Part shown: in pieces, positions 26,090 through 34,021 of the stretch
Layout of the letters: every line of letters begins with the position of its first letter
Position numbering within the stretch: position 1 is the first letter of the stretch
Source of the DNA: Longimicrobiaceae bacterium
GTDB lineage: Bacteria; Gemmatimonadota; Gemmatimonadetes; Longimicrobiales; Longimicrobiaceae
Length of the DNA: 64,000 nucleotides
Assembly (NCBI GenBank): GCA_036375715.1
Contig: DASVBS010000004.1
Location: 37,712 to 101,711, forward strand
Direction of reading: 5' to 3'
Made by a program: the position numbers and the translations under genes
Notes under the pieces: generated by a model
What the model was told of the DNA's origin: nothing
Database searches by the model: none
Seen by the model: only the letters and a program-made list of their open reading frames with translations

Positions 26090-26775
26090 ACCTCGCCGCT
26101 CGGATGAGCTTCGATCCGTAGCCCCGCCGAGCGCAGCATCGCCTCCATCGCCGCCCGGTTCGGCACCCACCAGTTGGTAGGGTCCCCCGCGTAGCTGTGC
26201 TCCAGGAAGTACATCGACGGAAAGCCGGGATCCTCGAAGATCCTGCGCTCCGAAATGTCGTAATCGTGTTCGACCGGGAAGATCTCGGTGCTGCCGCGCA
26301 ACATGCTCTGGAAGATCAGCTTCTCTCGCGGGAGGCGAGCCACCTTGTCCAGCGCGTACAGGGGATAGCGGAGGTGGTAGAGGACGCCCATAAAGAGCAC
26401 GTAGTCGTATTGCTGACCCAGGCGGTCCACGTCGTAGACATTCATCAGGCGGTAATCGATGTCGGCCCGGAGGACCTCTGCCGCGAAACGCGCCTGCGCG
26501 AGGTAGCGGCGATCGTGCTCGATGCCGGTCACCCGCGCGCCGAGGGCGTGGAGTTGAAGGCTGTAGAAGCCGGCATTGCAGCCGATGTCGAGGACCGTCT
26601 TCCCCGTCATGTCCTGGGGAAATGCGGGCTCCACCTGCGACCAGAGATCCTGCAGGAAGTTGCCCAATGGGTGATCGGGTGCGGTCCGGATACCCTGCAA
26701 CTCGAGGTCGTGAAACCAGGGGCCCAGCTCCTCGATTCGCCCGCGGACAGCTTCCTGCTCGATCGTGCTGCTCAC
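26062..26775 (-). CDS. SAM-dependent methyltransferase (CmoB/DUF1698-like)
   Basis: A 237-residue class I methyltransferase. VLDIGCNAGFYSLQL is motif I, VTGIEHD motif II, and YDYVLFMGVLYHLRYPLYAL the post-motif/IV region shared with CmoB-like tRNA methyltransferase relatives. The preceding IRTAPDHPLGNFLQDLW and the C-terminal GDPTNWWVPNRAAMEAML are also typical of the DUF1698-like group. In this setting it more likely methylates a sugar or glycan than tRNA, but that is inference from neighbourhood. It overlaps the upstream small gene by four bases and ends over the 3' end of the opposite-strand glycosidase. Confidence 0.87.
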   Translation of the reverse strand: MSSTIEQEAVRGRIEELGPWFHDLELQGIRTAPDHPLGNFLQDLWSQVEPAFPQDMTGKTVLDIGCNAGFYSLQLHALGARVTGIEHDRRYLAQARFAAEVLRADIDYRLMNVYDVDRLGQQYDYVLFMGVLYHLRYPLYALDKVARLPREKLIFQSMLRGSTEIFPVEHDYDISERRIFEDPGFPSMYFLEHSYAGDPTNWWVPNRAAMEAMLRSAGLRIEAHPSGEVYFCTPERA

Positions 26776-27047
26776 GCCTTCGCTCCCATTCTCTGGTAGT
26801 ACGCCTCCGACCAGGCATTCAACCGGGCGTTCACCTCATCCGCCCAGATTCCGGTCACCAGCCGCTGCGCCAAACGCACCCCCAGGCGCTCCGCAGTCCG
26901 GCGCTCCGCGTCCGCCTGCCTGCCCTGCTTCACCAACGCCGCCGCTTCCATCTCCAGCGCGAAAGCGAGGCGGTCGAGATCGGTGAAGATGCTCCCTCGC
27001 AAAGCTTTCCTTTCCTCACTCTCGTGAGGCGGCGGAGCACTCAGCAT
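26772..27047 (-). CDS. small hypothetical protein coupled to the methyltransferase
   Basis: A 91-residue helical, Arg/Glu/Ala-rich protein (IFTDLDRLAFALEMEAAALVKQG, then AERRTAERLGVRLAQRL). No family recognised. ATG 27047 is favoured because the longer open frame, up to 27377, runs into an AT-rich stretch of quite different composition. No clear Shine-Dalgarno precedes ATG 27047. The stop overlaps the methyltransferase start (ATGA), which argues that it is real and translated with the glycoconjugate operon, probably as its first gene. Confidence 0.45.
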   Translation of the reverse strand: MLSAPPPHESEERKALRGSIFTDLDRLAFALEMEAAALVKQGRQADAERRTAERLGVRLAQRLVTGIWADEVNARLNAWSEAYYQRMGAKA

Positions 27048-27133
27048 CGCCCAGTCCGTGCATGTTTTGGGTTGACCATGGGTTGAACGACAGGACCAAA
27101 AATTCAATTTTTTCAGGCAGTCAGTGAGCTTCT

Positions 27134-27156
27134 TGGCGTGCGCAAAGCGCATGCCA
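27134..27156. other. hairpin-forming inverted repeat in AT-rich island
   Basis: tggcgtgcgc and gcgcatgcca pair over ten bases with one G-T type mismatch around the loop aaa. AT-rich sequence follows on both sides. On the plus strand it is followed by ttaaatatttt. It could be a terminator or the mark of a small structured element; direction is unclear. Confidence 0.45.
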
Positions 27157-27394
27157 TTAAATATTTTCCGTAAGAATGCGACTGATTCGTATTTTTCCGA
27201 TTTTATTGTTTTGCAGTCGTCGGACGGGTAGTTGGGAAGCCGTGATGGAGGCGGCACGCAGAAGGTGAAGCTGGAGCCATTCTCCTGAGATTTGCGGCTG
27301 GTCGGAACGGCTTCTCGCGAGCAGGGTGAAAAGCGCGAGGAGGGAGGGCAGGTCGGGCGTGCGGCCGGCCCGACCAATGCTTAGGATCTACGGT

Positions 27395-27408
27395 CGTGGT
27401 GCACCACG
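27395..27408. promoter_or_regulatory. 14-bp perfect palindrome upstream of the FMN reductase gene
   Basis: cgtggtgcaccacg is its own reverse complement and lies about 55 bases before the start of the FMN reductase gene, a typical operator position. No adjacent regulator gene is visible. Confidence 0.45.
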
Positions 27409-27460
27409 GAACCGGAGTGGGCAGATCAGGTGAAGGAAGATCAACCGAGGAAGTTGAGAG

Positions 27461-28066
27461 ATGAGTGACGGTAGGGTGGACGGAGCAGTGAGGGAGCTGG
27501 AGGTACTCGGGGTGGCGGGGAGTCTGCGGCGGGCGTCGTTCAACCGGGCACTGCTCCGTGCAGCGGTCGAGCTAGCGCCGCTGTCGATGCGGATCCGGGT
27601 CTTCGAGATCGGCGACCTGCCGCTCTACAATGCCGACCTGGACACGGATGAGCACCGCCCGGCAGCGGTCCGGGAGTGGAAGGAGGCCGTCTCGCGGGCG
27701 GACGGCGTCCTGCTGGTCTCACCCGAATACAATCATTCAGTCCCCGGCGTCATGCAGAATGCTCTCGACTGGGCATCGCGGCCCAGCATGAAGTCGCCCT
27801 TTCGCGGGAAGCCGGTCGGAATCATGGGAGCGTCAGGAGGGCTGTTCGGCACCGCGCGCGGCCAGCAGCAGCTCAAGCTGGTGCTGATGTCGATGCTCGC
27901 GTATGTGATGCCTCACCCGGGCGTGGCGGTGACCCAGGCCGCGACGCGCTTTGATGCGGAGGGAACCCTCGTCGATGCGACCACGCGCGAGTTCGTCACG
28001 GACTACCTGACCGAGCTCGAGGCCTGGATCCGCCGATTCGCGGTCGACAGTCCTACTGCGTCCTGA
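27461..28066 (+). CDS. NADPH-dependent FMN reductase
   Basis: A 201-residue flavodoxin-like reductase. VLGVAGSLRRASFNRALL holds the FMN phosphate-binding loop (GSLRxxSxN), followed by IGDLPLYNADLD and LLVSPEYNHSVPGVMQNALDW, the FMN isoalloxazine loop of the NADPH-dependent FMN reductase/quinone reductase family (ChrR/ArsH-like). GVLLVSPEYNHS and PVGIMGASGG complete the site. Start ATG 27461 has gaggaagttgag upstream. It reduces FMN, quinones or metal/azo compounds in the family. The 3' end overlaps the convergent GH84 gene by 14 bases. Confidence 0.92.
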   Translation: MSDGRVDGAVRELEVLGVAGSLRRASFNRALLRAAVELAPLSMRIRVFEIGDLPLYNADLDTDEHRPAAVREWKEAVSRADGVLLVSPEYNHSVPGVMQNALDWASRPSMKSPFRGKPVGIMGASGGLFGTARGQQQLKLVLMSMLAYVMPHPGVAVTQAATRFDAEGTLVDATTREFVTDYLTELEAWIRRFAVDSPTAS

Positions 28067-29120
28067 CGATCTCGTCGGTGATGCGGTACTCTCCGTTCAG
28101 CCAGGCGATGATCTCACGCGCCCCCGGGTGGTCTGCATGGCCGTACCGTTCCCTCAGAGGCGCCTCCTTCTCACCCAGACGGTCGAGCCCGACGTCCTGT
28201 AGGATCAGCAGGTCCTCGCGCAGCCACTCGCCCAGCTCCTCGCCCAGGACCATCCGGGCCGCGCGGGCGAAGGCTTCGCCGTATTGGTAACGCTCGTCCC
28301 CGACCCGGTAGCGCTCCGCGAGGGTCAGCGCCGGGATGCGAGTGAGTGTGGGCTGCAGCGCGACGTTGATGCCGTGGCCTGAGATGCGAGTCGCATTGGC
28401 CGCCGGTCGTCCGGTGAAGCCGCGCAGGTGCAGGTACTGTGACATGCGCCGGCCGTCGTTGACCGGGTAGTTGTCCCAGAGGAAGGGAAGCCGCCCGATC
28501 CGCTGCGCGACGCGGTCGAGGTGTGCCGGCGAGATCTCGCGGGCGCAGACTTCCTCTCCGGTCCACAGGATCTCGATCGTCCGGTCGAGCCCCGCCGCGA
28601 GCTCCTCCAGGTAGCCGTCCGGCCTCCTCCCGAAGACCCGGTCCAGCACCGGGTCGTCCGTGTAGTAGCTGGGGCAGACCAGCAGCCTCTCCACGCCGGC
28701 GTGGGCGGCGATCCAGTCGACGATCTCGAGCTGCCGTCGAGCCAGATCCGGCGTGTCTCCGCGCATGTCGTCGAACAGGACCGCCAGGTCGACGGTGCCC
28801 AACTCGCGCAGGGATACGAGCTTGTCGCGGAGCGCCGCGCGGGCCTCCTCGTTGAAGTCGAGATACAGCTCATACGGACTCAGGCCGACGCCGAACCGCA
28901 CCCCTTCCGCCTCGCACAAGCGGGCGAAAGAGTGCAGCGCATCCGCCATCGGATCGGGGTGCGGCTCCTGCCAGCGGCGCCGGAGATACGGGTCGGCTTT
29001 CGGGGCGTACAGGTAGAAGCCGTAGCCGTGCGGCGCGAGGAAGCACACCGCGTCCGCACGCTGCTCCCAGCTCCACGGCCGCCCGTAAAACCCTTCGATC
29101 AGCCCCAGCTCCACAGTCAT
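28053..29120 (-). CDS. GH84 beta-N-acetylglucosaminidase-like protein
   Basis: A 355-residue TIM-barrel glycosidase. GLIEGFYGRPWSWEQR is the hallmark N-terminal strand of GH84 (NAGidase/O-GlcNAcase/hyaluronidase) enzymes, FYLYAPKADPYLRRRW follows, and AVLFDDM carries the catalytic Asp pair (Asp117-Asp118) for substrate-assisted hydrolysis. WDNYPVND is the conserved sugar-contact loop. No signal peptide is seen, so it appears to be cytoplasmic or non-classically placed. The length matches a catalytic domain without the usual C-terminal carbohydrate modules. It would remove GlcNAc from glycoconjugates; the natural substrate is unknown. Confidence 0.9.
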   Translation of the reverse strand: MTVELGLIEGFYGRPWSWEQRADAVCFLAPHGYGFYLYAPKADPYLRRRWQEPHPDPMADALHSFARLCEAEGVRFGVGLSPYELYLDFNEEARAALRDKLVSLRELGTVDLAVLFDDMRGDTPDLARRQLEIVDWIAAHAGVERLLVCPSYYTDDPVLDRVFGRRPDGYLEELAAGLDRTIEILWTGEEVCAREISPAHLDRVAQRIGRLPFLWDNYPVNDGRRMSQYLHLRGFTGRPAANATRISGHGINVALQPTLTRIPALTLAERYRVGDERYQYGEAFARAARMVLGEELGEWLREDLLILQDVGLDRLGEKEAPLRERYGHADHPGAREIIAWLNGEYRITDEIVRTQ

Positions 29121-29198
29121 CGATCCTCTTAGCTGTAATTGCGAATTACGAATTACGGTCGAAATTTGAATTTTGAATTCTGAATTTTGGATTGTCGG

Positions 29199-29273
29199 GT
29201 CATCCTGAGCGACGAAGGATCGCGGGCAGGCAGGGTGTTGGCTTGCGATCCTTCGCTTCGCTCTGAGGATGAC
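29199..29273. repeat. large hairpin, catcctgagcg / gaaggatcgc type
   Basis: The left arm 29199-29223 and right arm 29245-29273 are reverse complements apart from a few bases and short bulges, around a 21-base loop. Similar gtcatcctgagcgaa...gaaggatc elements are common dispersed repeats in many environmental bacterial genomes (general knowledge). Here it sits inside an outer pair of gaattac repeats. Confidence 0.75.
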
Positions 29274-29501
29274 AGGTGTAATTCAGGATGATAGGTTTTG
29301 GCTCAGCGCGCCAGCGTCCGGGTTCGGAATCGTAATTCGCAATTCGTAATTGGTAATTCCGATTTCCCCTCCGCGCCCTCTGCGTTCCTCTGCGGTAGAT
29401 CACTCGGTGTATCGTCGCAGTGCGCTGTGTATCGAGAACATACCCCAATTCAAAATTCATAATTCAAAACCCCTTCCCGCAGTCCATGTTGTCGGATCAC
29501 C

Positions 29502-29520
29502 TGTAAGGTGTTCCCCTACA
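29502..29520. promoter_or_regulatory. imperfect inverted repeat upstream of the metal-uptake-like cluster
   Basis: tgtaagg-tgttc-ccctaca: seven-base arms with one mismatch around five bases, about 85 bases before the start of the His/Cys-rich protein gene. Could be a metal-regulator site; no known consensus is matched with confidence. Confidence 0.35.
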
Positions 29521-29604
29521 ACGCAGTCAGGAAGCCTTTGTGAGTGCGGCTTCCTGGTCGGCACGGTGCTTGTAGACCGTGGCGCCGGCCATTAGCTTCG
29601 AATT

Positions 29605-30054
29605 GTGACTCGAGACGCCGTTCTTTCGCCCCGGGCGCTGAAGCGACCGCTTCATCGACGCGCCCTCGCCCTGGTCTGGGCGCTTCTCTTCCTGTTCGGA
29701 ACGGGAAGGGAGGCGTTGGCGCTGCACCCCTGCCCGCATCATGGGGGGAGGTGGGGCGGGGTGGTGGCGTCAGAGGCGCCGAGCTCACACCAGGGTCACC
29801 ACGGGTCGCCGGTACACTCCCACGCGGAGGCGGGCGACTCGGGCCGCCATACGCAGGCCCCGGAGCATGCGGGTCCCTGCACGTGCGGGTCCGCCTGTCA
29901 GGCCAGCGGCGCGGTGGCCCTACCCGGAGCCAGCGCCACACAACCCGGCGTCGAGGTGATCGCCGATCTTTCGGCGACGATCCTCGAGCACGGTGTCTCT
30001 CTCCTTCCTCGCCCGTCGCACTTCCTTCCATTCGCGCAGGCACCGCCCGTCTGA
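29605..30054 (+). CDS. secreted His/Cys-rich small protein next to a TonB receptor
   Basis: A 149-residue protein with a hydrophobic signal segment (ALALVWALLFLFGTGREALA, about residues 20-39). The mature part is rich in His and Cys: HPCPHHGG, SSHQGHHGSPVHSH, and CTCGSAC. That composition suggests metal binding in the periplasm, as in DUF2946-like proteins that precede copper or zinc TonB receptors. It starts with GTG 29605. The TonB-dependent receptor gene follows about 80 bases later on the same strand. A second such pair, unrelated in sequence, occurs at 49-52 kb. Family not firmly recognised. Confidence 0.6.
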   Translation: MTRDAVLSPRALKRPLHRRALALVWALLFLFGTGREALALHPCPHHGGRWGGVVASEAPSSHQGHHGSPVHSHAEAGDSGRHTQAPEHAGPCTCGSACQASGAVALPGASATQPGVEVIADLSATILEHGVSLLPRPSHFLPFAQAPPV

Positions 30055-30133
30055 GCTGTTTCGCGTCGCGTGATCGGTGAGCGCCTAAAGCCGCGAGCCA
30101 ATCGCATTCAGAAACACTCAGCGAGCCTGGATC

Positions 30134-32500
30134 ATGCCCAGCGTGTTCGTCCGGTGTCGCGGCTCCACCGCCGCGCACCCGCGCACTGCGCGTTTGTTGG
30201 TGTTCCTTGCGCTGCTCCTGGCCGTGGTGCACCCCGCGAGGGTCGCTGCCCAGCAGAGCGGTGTCATCGTCGGTCGCGTCGTCGACCAGGACAGCGGATC
30301 CCCGCTGGCGGGGGTCACCGTGTCGATCGTTGGCCTGCGGATCGGTACCCTCTCCGGTCCGGACGGAACCTTCCGTCTGACCGGAGTGCCCGCCGGAGAG
30401 CGCGTGCTTCTCGCGCAGCGGTTCGGCCTGGCAACCGCCGCCAGGACGGTGACGGTGACCCCCGGCTCCCCGGTGCGGGTGGAGCTCTCGCTCCGGGCGG
30501 AAGCGTTGTTGATCCCCGGCGTGGTGGTGAGCACCACGCGCGCCGCGCGACGTCTTGCCGAGACCACCGCCAGTGTGGGCGTGGTCGGGCCGGACGAGCT
30601 CGACGACGCCCGCCCGACACACCCCTCCGAGGTGATGCAGCGCATCCCGGGTGTCTGGGCCGGGGTAACCGCCGGGGAAGGTCATACCATGGCGATCCGC
30701 ATGCCGAAGTCGACTGAGCCGGTCTACCTCTATCTCGAGGACGGCGTGCCGACCCGCTCCACCGGCTTCTTCAACCACAACGCGCTCTACGAGGTGAACC
30801 TGCCGCAAGCAGGGAGAATCGAAGTCCTGAAGGGCCCGGCGACCGCGCTCTACGGGAGCGACGCGATCGGCGGAGTGATCGACGTGGAGACGCGCGCCCC
30901 CTCCCGCTATCCGTCGGCTCAGATCTACGCGGAAGGCGGGGACAACGGATGGAGCCGCGCGCTGCTGTCCGGCAGCGGCACCTGGGGTCACAACGGCATT
31001 CGCGCCGACCTCAACCTCACACGGACCGACGGCTGGCGCGACGCGACCGGGTACGACCGGCAGAGCGCGACCGTGCGCTGGGACCACGCCCTCAACGGCG
31101 GGGGGAGGATGAAGACGGTGTTGAGCGCATCCCGCATCGATCAACAGACCGCGGGATCGTCGGCGCTGCTGCGCGAGGATTACCTGCGCGACCGGACCAT
31201 CAACTACACCCCCATCTCGCTTCGCGACGTGCGCGCGGTGCGCCTGTCGACCGCCCTCGATCTGCCGATCGACGGGGGCGAGCTGAGCGTGACACCGTAC
31301 CTCCGGTGGAACCGCATGGAGGTACTTCCCAACTGGTCGCTCACCTACGACCCGACCATCTACGAGACCGGCCACAGCTCGGCCGGGGTCATCCTCCGTG
31401 GCAGCCGCGACCTGCCCGCGCTGCGCTCTCGGGTCATCACCGGGATCGATGCCGACTACAGCCCCGGCGATCGGGAGGAGTTCCGCATCGAGCCGCTGCT
31501 CGAGGGCAGGATCTTCACCGACTACCGGCGGATGGAAGCGCTGTACGACTACGACGTCACTTACCGCGCCCTCTCGCCGTACGTCCAACTCGAGGCGAAC
31601 CCGGTCGAGCGCCTGCATCTCACTGCGGGGCTGCGTTACGACCGTATGGCGTACGATTACGATACGGCCCTCGACCCCAGCGACACCGGCCGCTGGCGCC
31701 GTCCTGAAGACACTACGGTACGCTTCGATCACCTGAGCCCGAAGCTGGGTCTGGCTTATGAGTTCGGGCCCGCCCTGTCGGCCTATGTCAACTACGTGCA
31801 CGGCTTCCGAGCGCCTTCCGAGGGGCAGCTCTTCCGTCAGGGCTCGGCGGTCAACACGGTAGGCCTGTCGCCGGTCGTGGCGAACAGCTTCGAGGTGGGT
31901 GCCCGGGGGCAGCTCGCGGGGCGTGTCGGCTACACGCTCGCGGCGTACCGGATGGAGGTGGAGAACGACATCCTCACGTACATCCGTCCCGACGGCATCC
32001 GTGAGACCCAGAACGCGGGGGCAACGCTGCACCGCGGTGTGGAAGCGGGTCTGAGCCTCGAGCTCACCCGAGCCCTCCGTGCGGATCTGAGCTATTCGCT
32101 CGCCGAGCACACCTATGAGGCGTGGTCCCCGGCCGAGGGGGTGGATTACGCTGGGAACGAGCAGGAAGCCGCGCCCAACGTGCTCGCCAGCGGCAGACTG
32201 ACTTACTCGCCGGACCTGCTGCGCGACGGGAGCGTGGCGCTCGAGTGGAGCCGGGTCGGATCGTACTGGATGGACGCCGAGAACACCCATCGCTACCCCG
32301 GCCACGACCTCTTCACGCTCTCGGCGAACGTCCCGCTCGGAAGGCAGCTGGAGCTGATCGGGCGCATCGTGAACCTCACCGACGAGCGGTTCGCGGAGAG
32401 CGCCCTCTACACGCAGGCACGCGGGGAGGAGTACGCGCCGGGTCTGCCGTGCACGGTGTACATCGGCCTGCAGTACGGCTGGGGAGGTAATCGCCGATGA
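30134..32500 (+). CDS. TonB-dependent outer-membrane receptor
   Basis: A 788-residue receptor. A signal peptide (to about AAQQS) is followed by a carboxypeptidase-regulatory-like beta-sandwich (GVIVGRVVDQDSGSPLAGVTVSIVG), then the plug (VMQRIPGVWAGV, GRIEVLKGPATALYGSDAIGGVI) and a 22-stranded barrel ending with the terminal aromatic-rich strand. A TonB-dependent energy-coupled transporter is certain; the ligand is not. The neighbouring His/Cys-rich secreted protein and the downstream His-rich lipoprotein point to a metal, perhaps copper. It overlaps the next gene by four bases (ATGA). Confidence 0.92.
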   Translation: MPSVFVRCRGSTAAHPRTARLLVFLALLLAVVHPARVAAQQSGVIVGRVVDQDSGSPLAGVTVSIVGLRIGTLSGPDGTFRLTGVPAGERVLLAQRFGLATAARTVTVTPGSPVRVELSLRAEALLIPGVVVSTTRAARRLAETTASVGVVGPDELDDARPTHPSEVMQRIPGVWAGVTAGEGHTMAIRMPKSTEPVYLYLEDGVPTRSTGFFNHNALYEVNLPQAGRIEVLKGPATALYGSDAIGGVIDVETRAPSRYPSAQIYAEGGDNGWSRALLSGSGTWGHNGIRADLNLTRTDGWRDATGYDRQSATVRWDHALNGGGRMKTVLSASRIDQQTAGSSALLREDYLRDRTINYTPISLRDVRAVRLSTALDLPIDGGELSVTPYLRWNRMEVLPNWSLTYDPTIYETGHSSAGVILRGSRDLPALRSRVITGIDADYSPGDREEFRIEPLLEGRIFTDYRRMEALYDYDVTYRALSPYVQLEANPVERLHLTAGLRYDRMAYDYDTALDPSDTGRWRRPEDTTVRFDHLSPKLGLAYEFGPALSAYVNYVHGFRAPSEGQLFRQGSAVNTVGLSPVVANSFEVGARGQLAGRVGYTLAAYRMEVENDILTYIRPDGIRETQNAGATLHRGVEAGLSLELTRALRADLSYSLAEHTYEAWSPAEGVDYAGNEQEAAPNVLASGRLTYSPDLLRDGSVALEWSRVGSYWMDAENTHRYPGHDLFTLSANVPLGRQLELIGRIVNLTDERFAESALYTQARGEEYAPGLPCTVYIGLQYGWGGNRR

Positions 32501-33864
32501 GCTCTCGACCTGCCCTTTGGGGAAGGCTCGCCGCGGCGATGATCGCGGCCTTGCCCCTCGCGTTGCTCGGTGCCTGCGCCGGCTCCGACGCTTCGGGCGG
32601 GTTGGAGGCCTCTGCCCCGATCACGCTGGACGAGGATTCCGCGAGCAACCCGACGGTGGCGTATGACCGGGTGAGCGGCCGCACGTACCTGGCCTGGGTT
32701 GGGGTGGAGGCCGGGGAGAACGCCGTCTTCCTGCTCGCGCTCGATTCGACGGGCGTCGCCAACGGCCCGGTGCGGGTGAACGACATTCCGGGAGATGCAG
32801 CGCCGCACCTCCAAGCCCCTGCTCAAGTGGCGGTGGGACCCGGCGGAGAGGTCTACGTCGTCTGGCAGAACAACACGCCCGTGGAGGGGCGCAGGTTCCC
32901 GGCGAGCGACCTGCGGCTCGCGATGTCCACTGACGGCGGCCGCAGCTTCCGACCGGCCATCACCGTGAACGACGACGCCGGAGGTCCGCCCACCTCGCAC
33001 ACCTTCCACGACATCGCGGTGGCGGCGGACGGCACCGTATACGTCTCCTGGATCGATTCCAGGGACCAGGAGGCCGCGGCTCATCAGCGCCTCCCCCCGA
33101 CGTCGGGCGACGTGGCCGCTCATGCGATGCACGGTGTTGGGGCGGGGGAGGGGCACGACATCCCCGCGTCGCACGACCATGGGGTGGGCGGTGACCCCTC
33201 CGGTCCGGAGATCCGGGTCGCTCGCTCGACCGATGGAGGACGCACCTTCAGCGCGAGCGTGGTGGTCGATTCGGCGGCCTGCCCCTGCTGCCGCACGTCG
33301 CTCGCCCTGGGCCCGGATGGAAGCGTGTACGTTGCCTGGCGGAAGATCTTCCCCGGCAACGTGCGCGACATCGTGGTGGCGCGGGCCGCGCCGGAGCTGG
33401 ACGGCTTCTCCGAGCCGGTGCGCGTCCACGAGGATGGTTGGGTCTTCCCGGGATGCCCTCATGCAGGGCCGAGCCTCGCGGTCGACGCGGAGGGAAGGCT
33501 GCTGGTAGGCTGGTATACGGGGAGGGAAGGGCGGCAGGGGCTGTGGTACACCCACTCCAGCGATGGCGGCCGCAGCTTCGCCCCGGCCACGCCGATCCTC
33601 ACGGAGGAATGGGTGCCTCCATCGCTGCTCCGGCTGGCGGTGGGTGAGGGCAGCGTCTGGGCCGCCTGGGACGACCGAACCGATGGTTCACCGCGGGTGC
33701 GGGTCGCCTCCGGGCCGGTCGGCGGCGAGCTCGTCCCTATGGAGCGGTGGCAGGTCGAGGGCTCCGACCCCGCCGTGGCCGTCACGGACGGTGGGGCAGT
33801 GGTCTCGTGGCTGAGGGGGGCATCGGCGCTGGCAGTGCCGGTGCGGCTCGTGACCGGCCTTTAG
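32497..33864 (+). CDS. lipoprotein with sialidase-like beta-propeller and His-rich/Cys-rich insertions
   Basis: A 455-residue exported lipoprotein (lipobox LLGAC, Cys27). Three Asp-box motifs (STDGGRSF, STDGGRTF, SSDGGRSF) mark a sialidase/BNR-type propeller, but the catalytic Arg triad of sialidases is not evident. Two features stand out: a His-rich loop at about residues 205-232 (HAMHGVGAGEGHDIPASHDHG) and CPCCRTS at about 265, a compact Cys cluster at a loop apex. Both look like metal-binding sites. Start ATG 32497 overlaps the receptor stop, so the two proteins are made together. A periplasmic or surface metal-handling partner of the receptor is proposed; this is inference. Confidence 0.75.
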   Translation: MSSRPALWGRLAAAMIAALPLALLGACAGSDASGGLEASAPITLDEDSASNPTVAYDRVSGRTYLAWVGVEAGENAVFLLALDSTGVANGPVRVNDIPGDAAPHLQAPAQVAVGPGGEVYVVWQNNTPVEGRRFPASDLRLAMSTDGGRSFRPAITVNDDAGGPPTSHTFHDIAVAADGTVYVSWIDSRDQEAAAHQRLPPTSGDVAAHAMHGVGAGEGHDIPASHDHGVGGDPSGPEIRVARSTDGGRTFSASVVVDSAACPCCRTSLALGPDGSVYVAWRKIFPGNVRDIVVARAAPELDGFSEPVRVHEDGWVFPGCPHAGPSLAVDAEGRLLVGWYTGREGRQGLWYTHSSDGGRSFAPATPILTEEWVPPSLLRLAVGEGSVWAAWDDRTDGSPRVRVASGPVGGELVPMERWQVEGSDPAVAVTDGGAVVSWLRGASALAVPVRLVTGL

Positions 33865-33903
33865 CGGCGCCCCCTGAGGGGGAACGCGCGCGGGCTCCCA
33901 CCA

Positions 33904-33922
33904 GGCGGCCAAAAAGGCCGCC
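33904..33922. terminator. hairpin between convergent genes
   Basis: ggcggcc-aaaaa-ggccgcc forms a seven-base GC stem in the gap between the lipoprotein gene and asnB, which converge here. No clear T tract follows on either strand, so termination is only plausible. Confidence 0.4.
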
Positions 33923-34021
33923 CCGACGGGCGGATTCCCTGCAAGATGCCCGTCTGAGCGCCCCTCAAGGCAAATGGCTCGAATTGCCCGCACGCTGAGG
34001 GCGTGGCCGGCGCAACCCCCT

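Larger units (their letters stand above)
27048..27460. other. 413-bp divergent gap with AT-rich island and palindrome
   Basis: No convincing gene. From about 27085 to 27235 the sequence is markedly AT-rich for this genome (runs such as aattttttc, tatttttccgattttattg). It includes a 10-bp stem hairpin at 27134-27156 with loop aaa. The rest holds a 14-bp palindrome at 27395-27408 before the FMN reductase gene. The AT-rich part probably contains the promoter for the minus-strand operon and could be foreign DNA. Confidence 0.55.
29121..29604. other. 484-bp divergent gap filled with nested dispersed repeats
   Basis: No gene. From the outside inwards it holds gaattac heptamers (29139-29158) matched in opposite orientation at 29326-29360, AT-rich gaattttgaattt stretches (29160-29190 and, opposite, near 29452-29470), and an inner hairpin of gtcatcctgagcga / tcgctctgaggatgac type (29199-29223 with 29245-29273). 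Promoter sequence for the plus-strand metal cluster must lie in 29470-29604. Confidence 0.7.

Noticed and set aside
26772..27377. A 201-residue form of the small protein before the methyltransferase
   Set aside because: The upstream two fifths lie in the AT-rich island and have unrelated composition; the shorter form is more credible.
29516..32305. A very long open frame (over 900 codons) on the minus strand opposite the TonB receptor gene
   Set aside because: It is antisense to a clear TonB receptor with signal peptide, plug and barrel motifs; the composition (Arg/Asp/Val/His-rich, no fold motifs) is that of a high-GC shadow frame.
32497..33864. A functional sialidase
   Set aside because: Asp-box motifs are present, but the catalytic Arg triad and nucleophile Tyr/Glu arrangement are not evident, and the context is TonB/metal.
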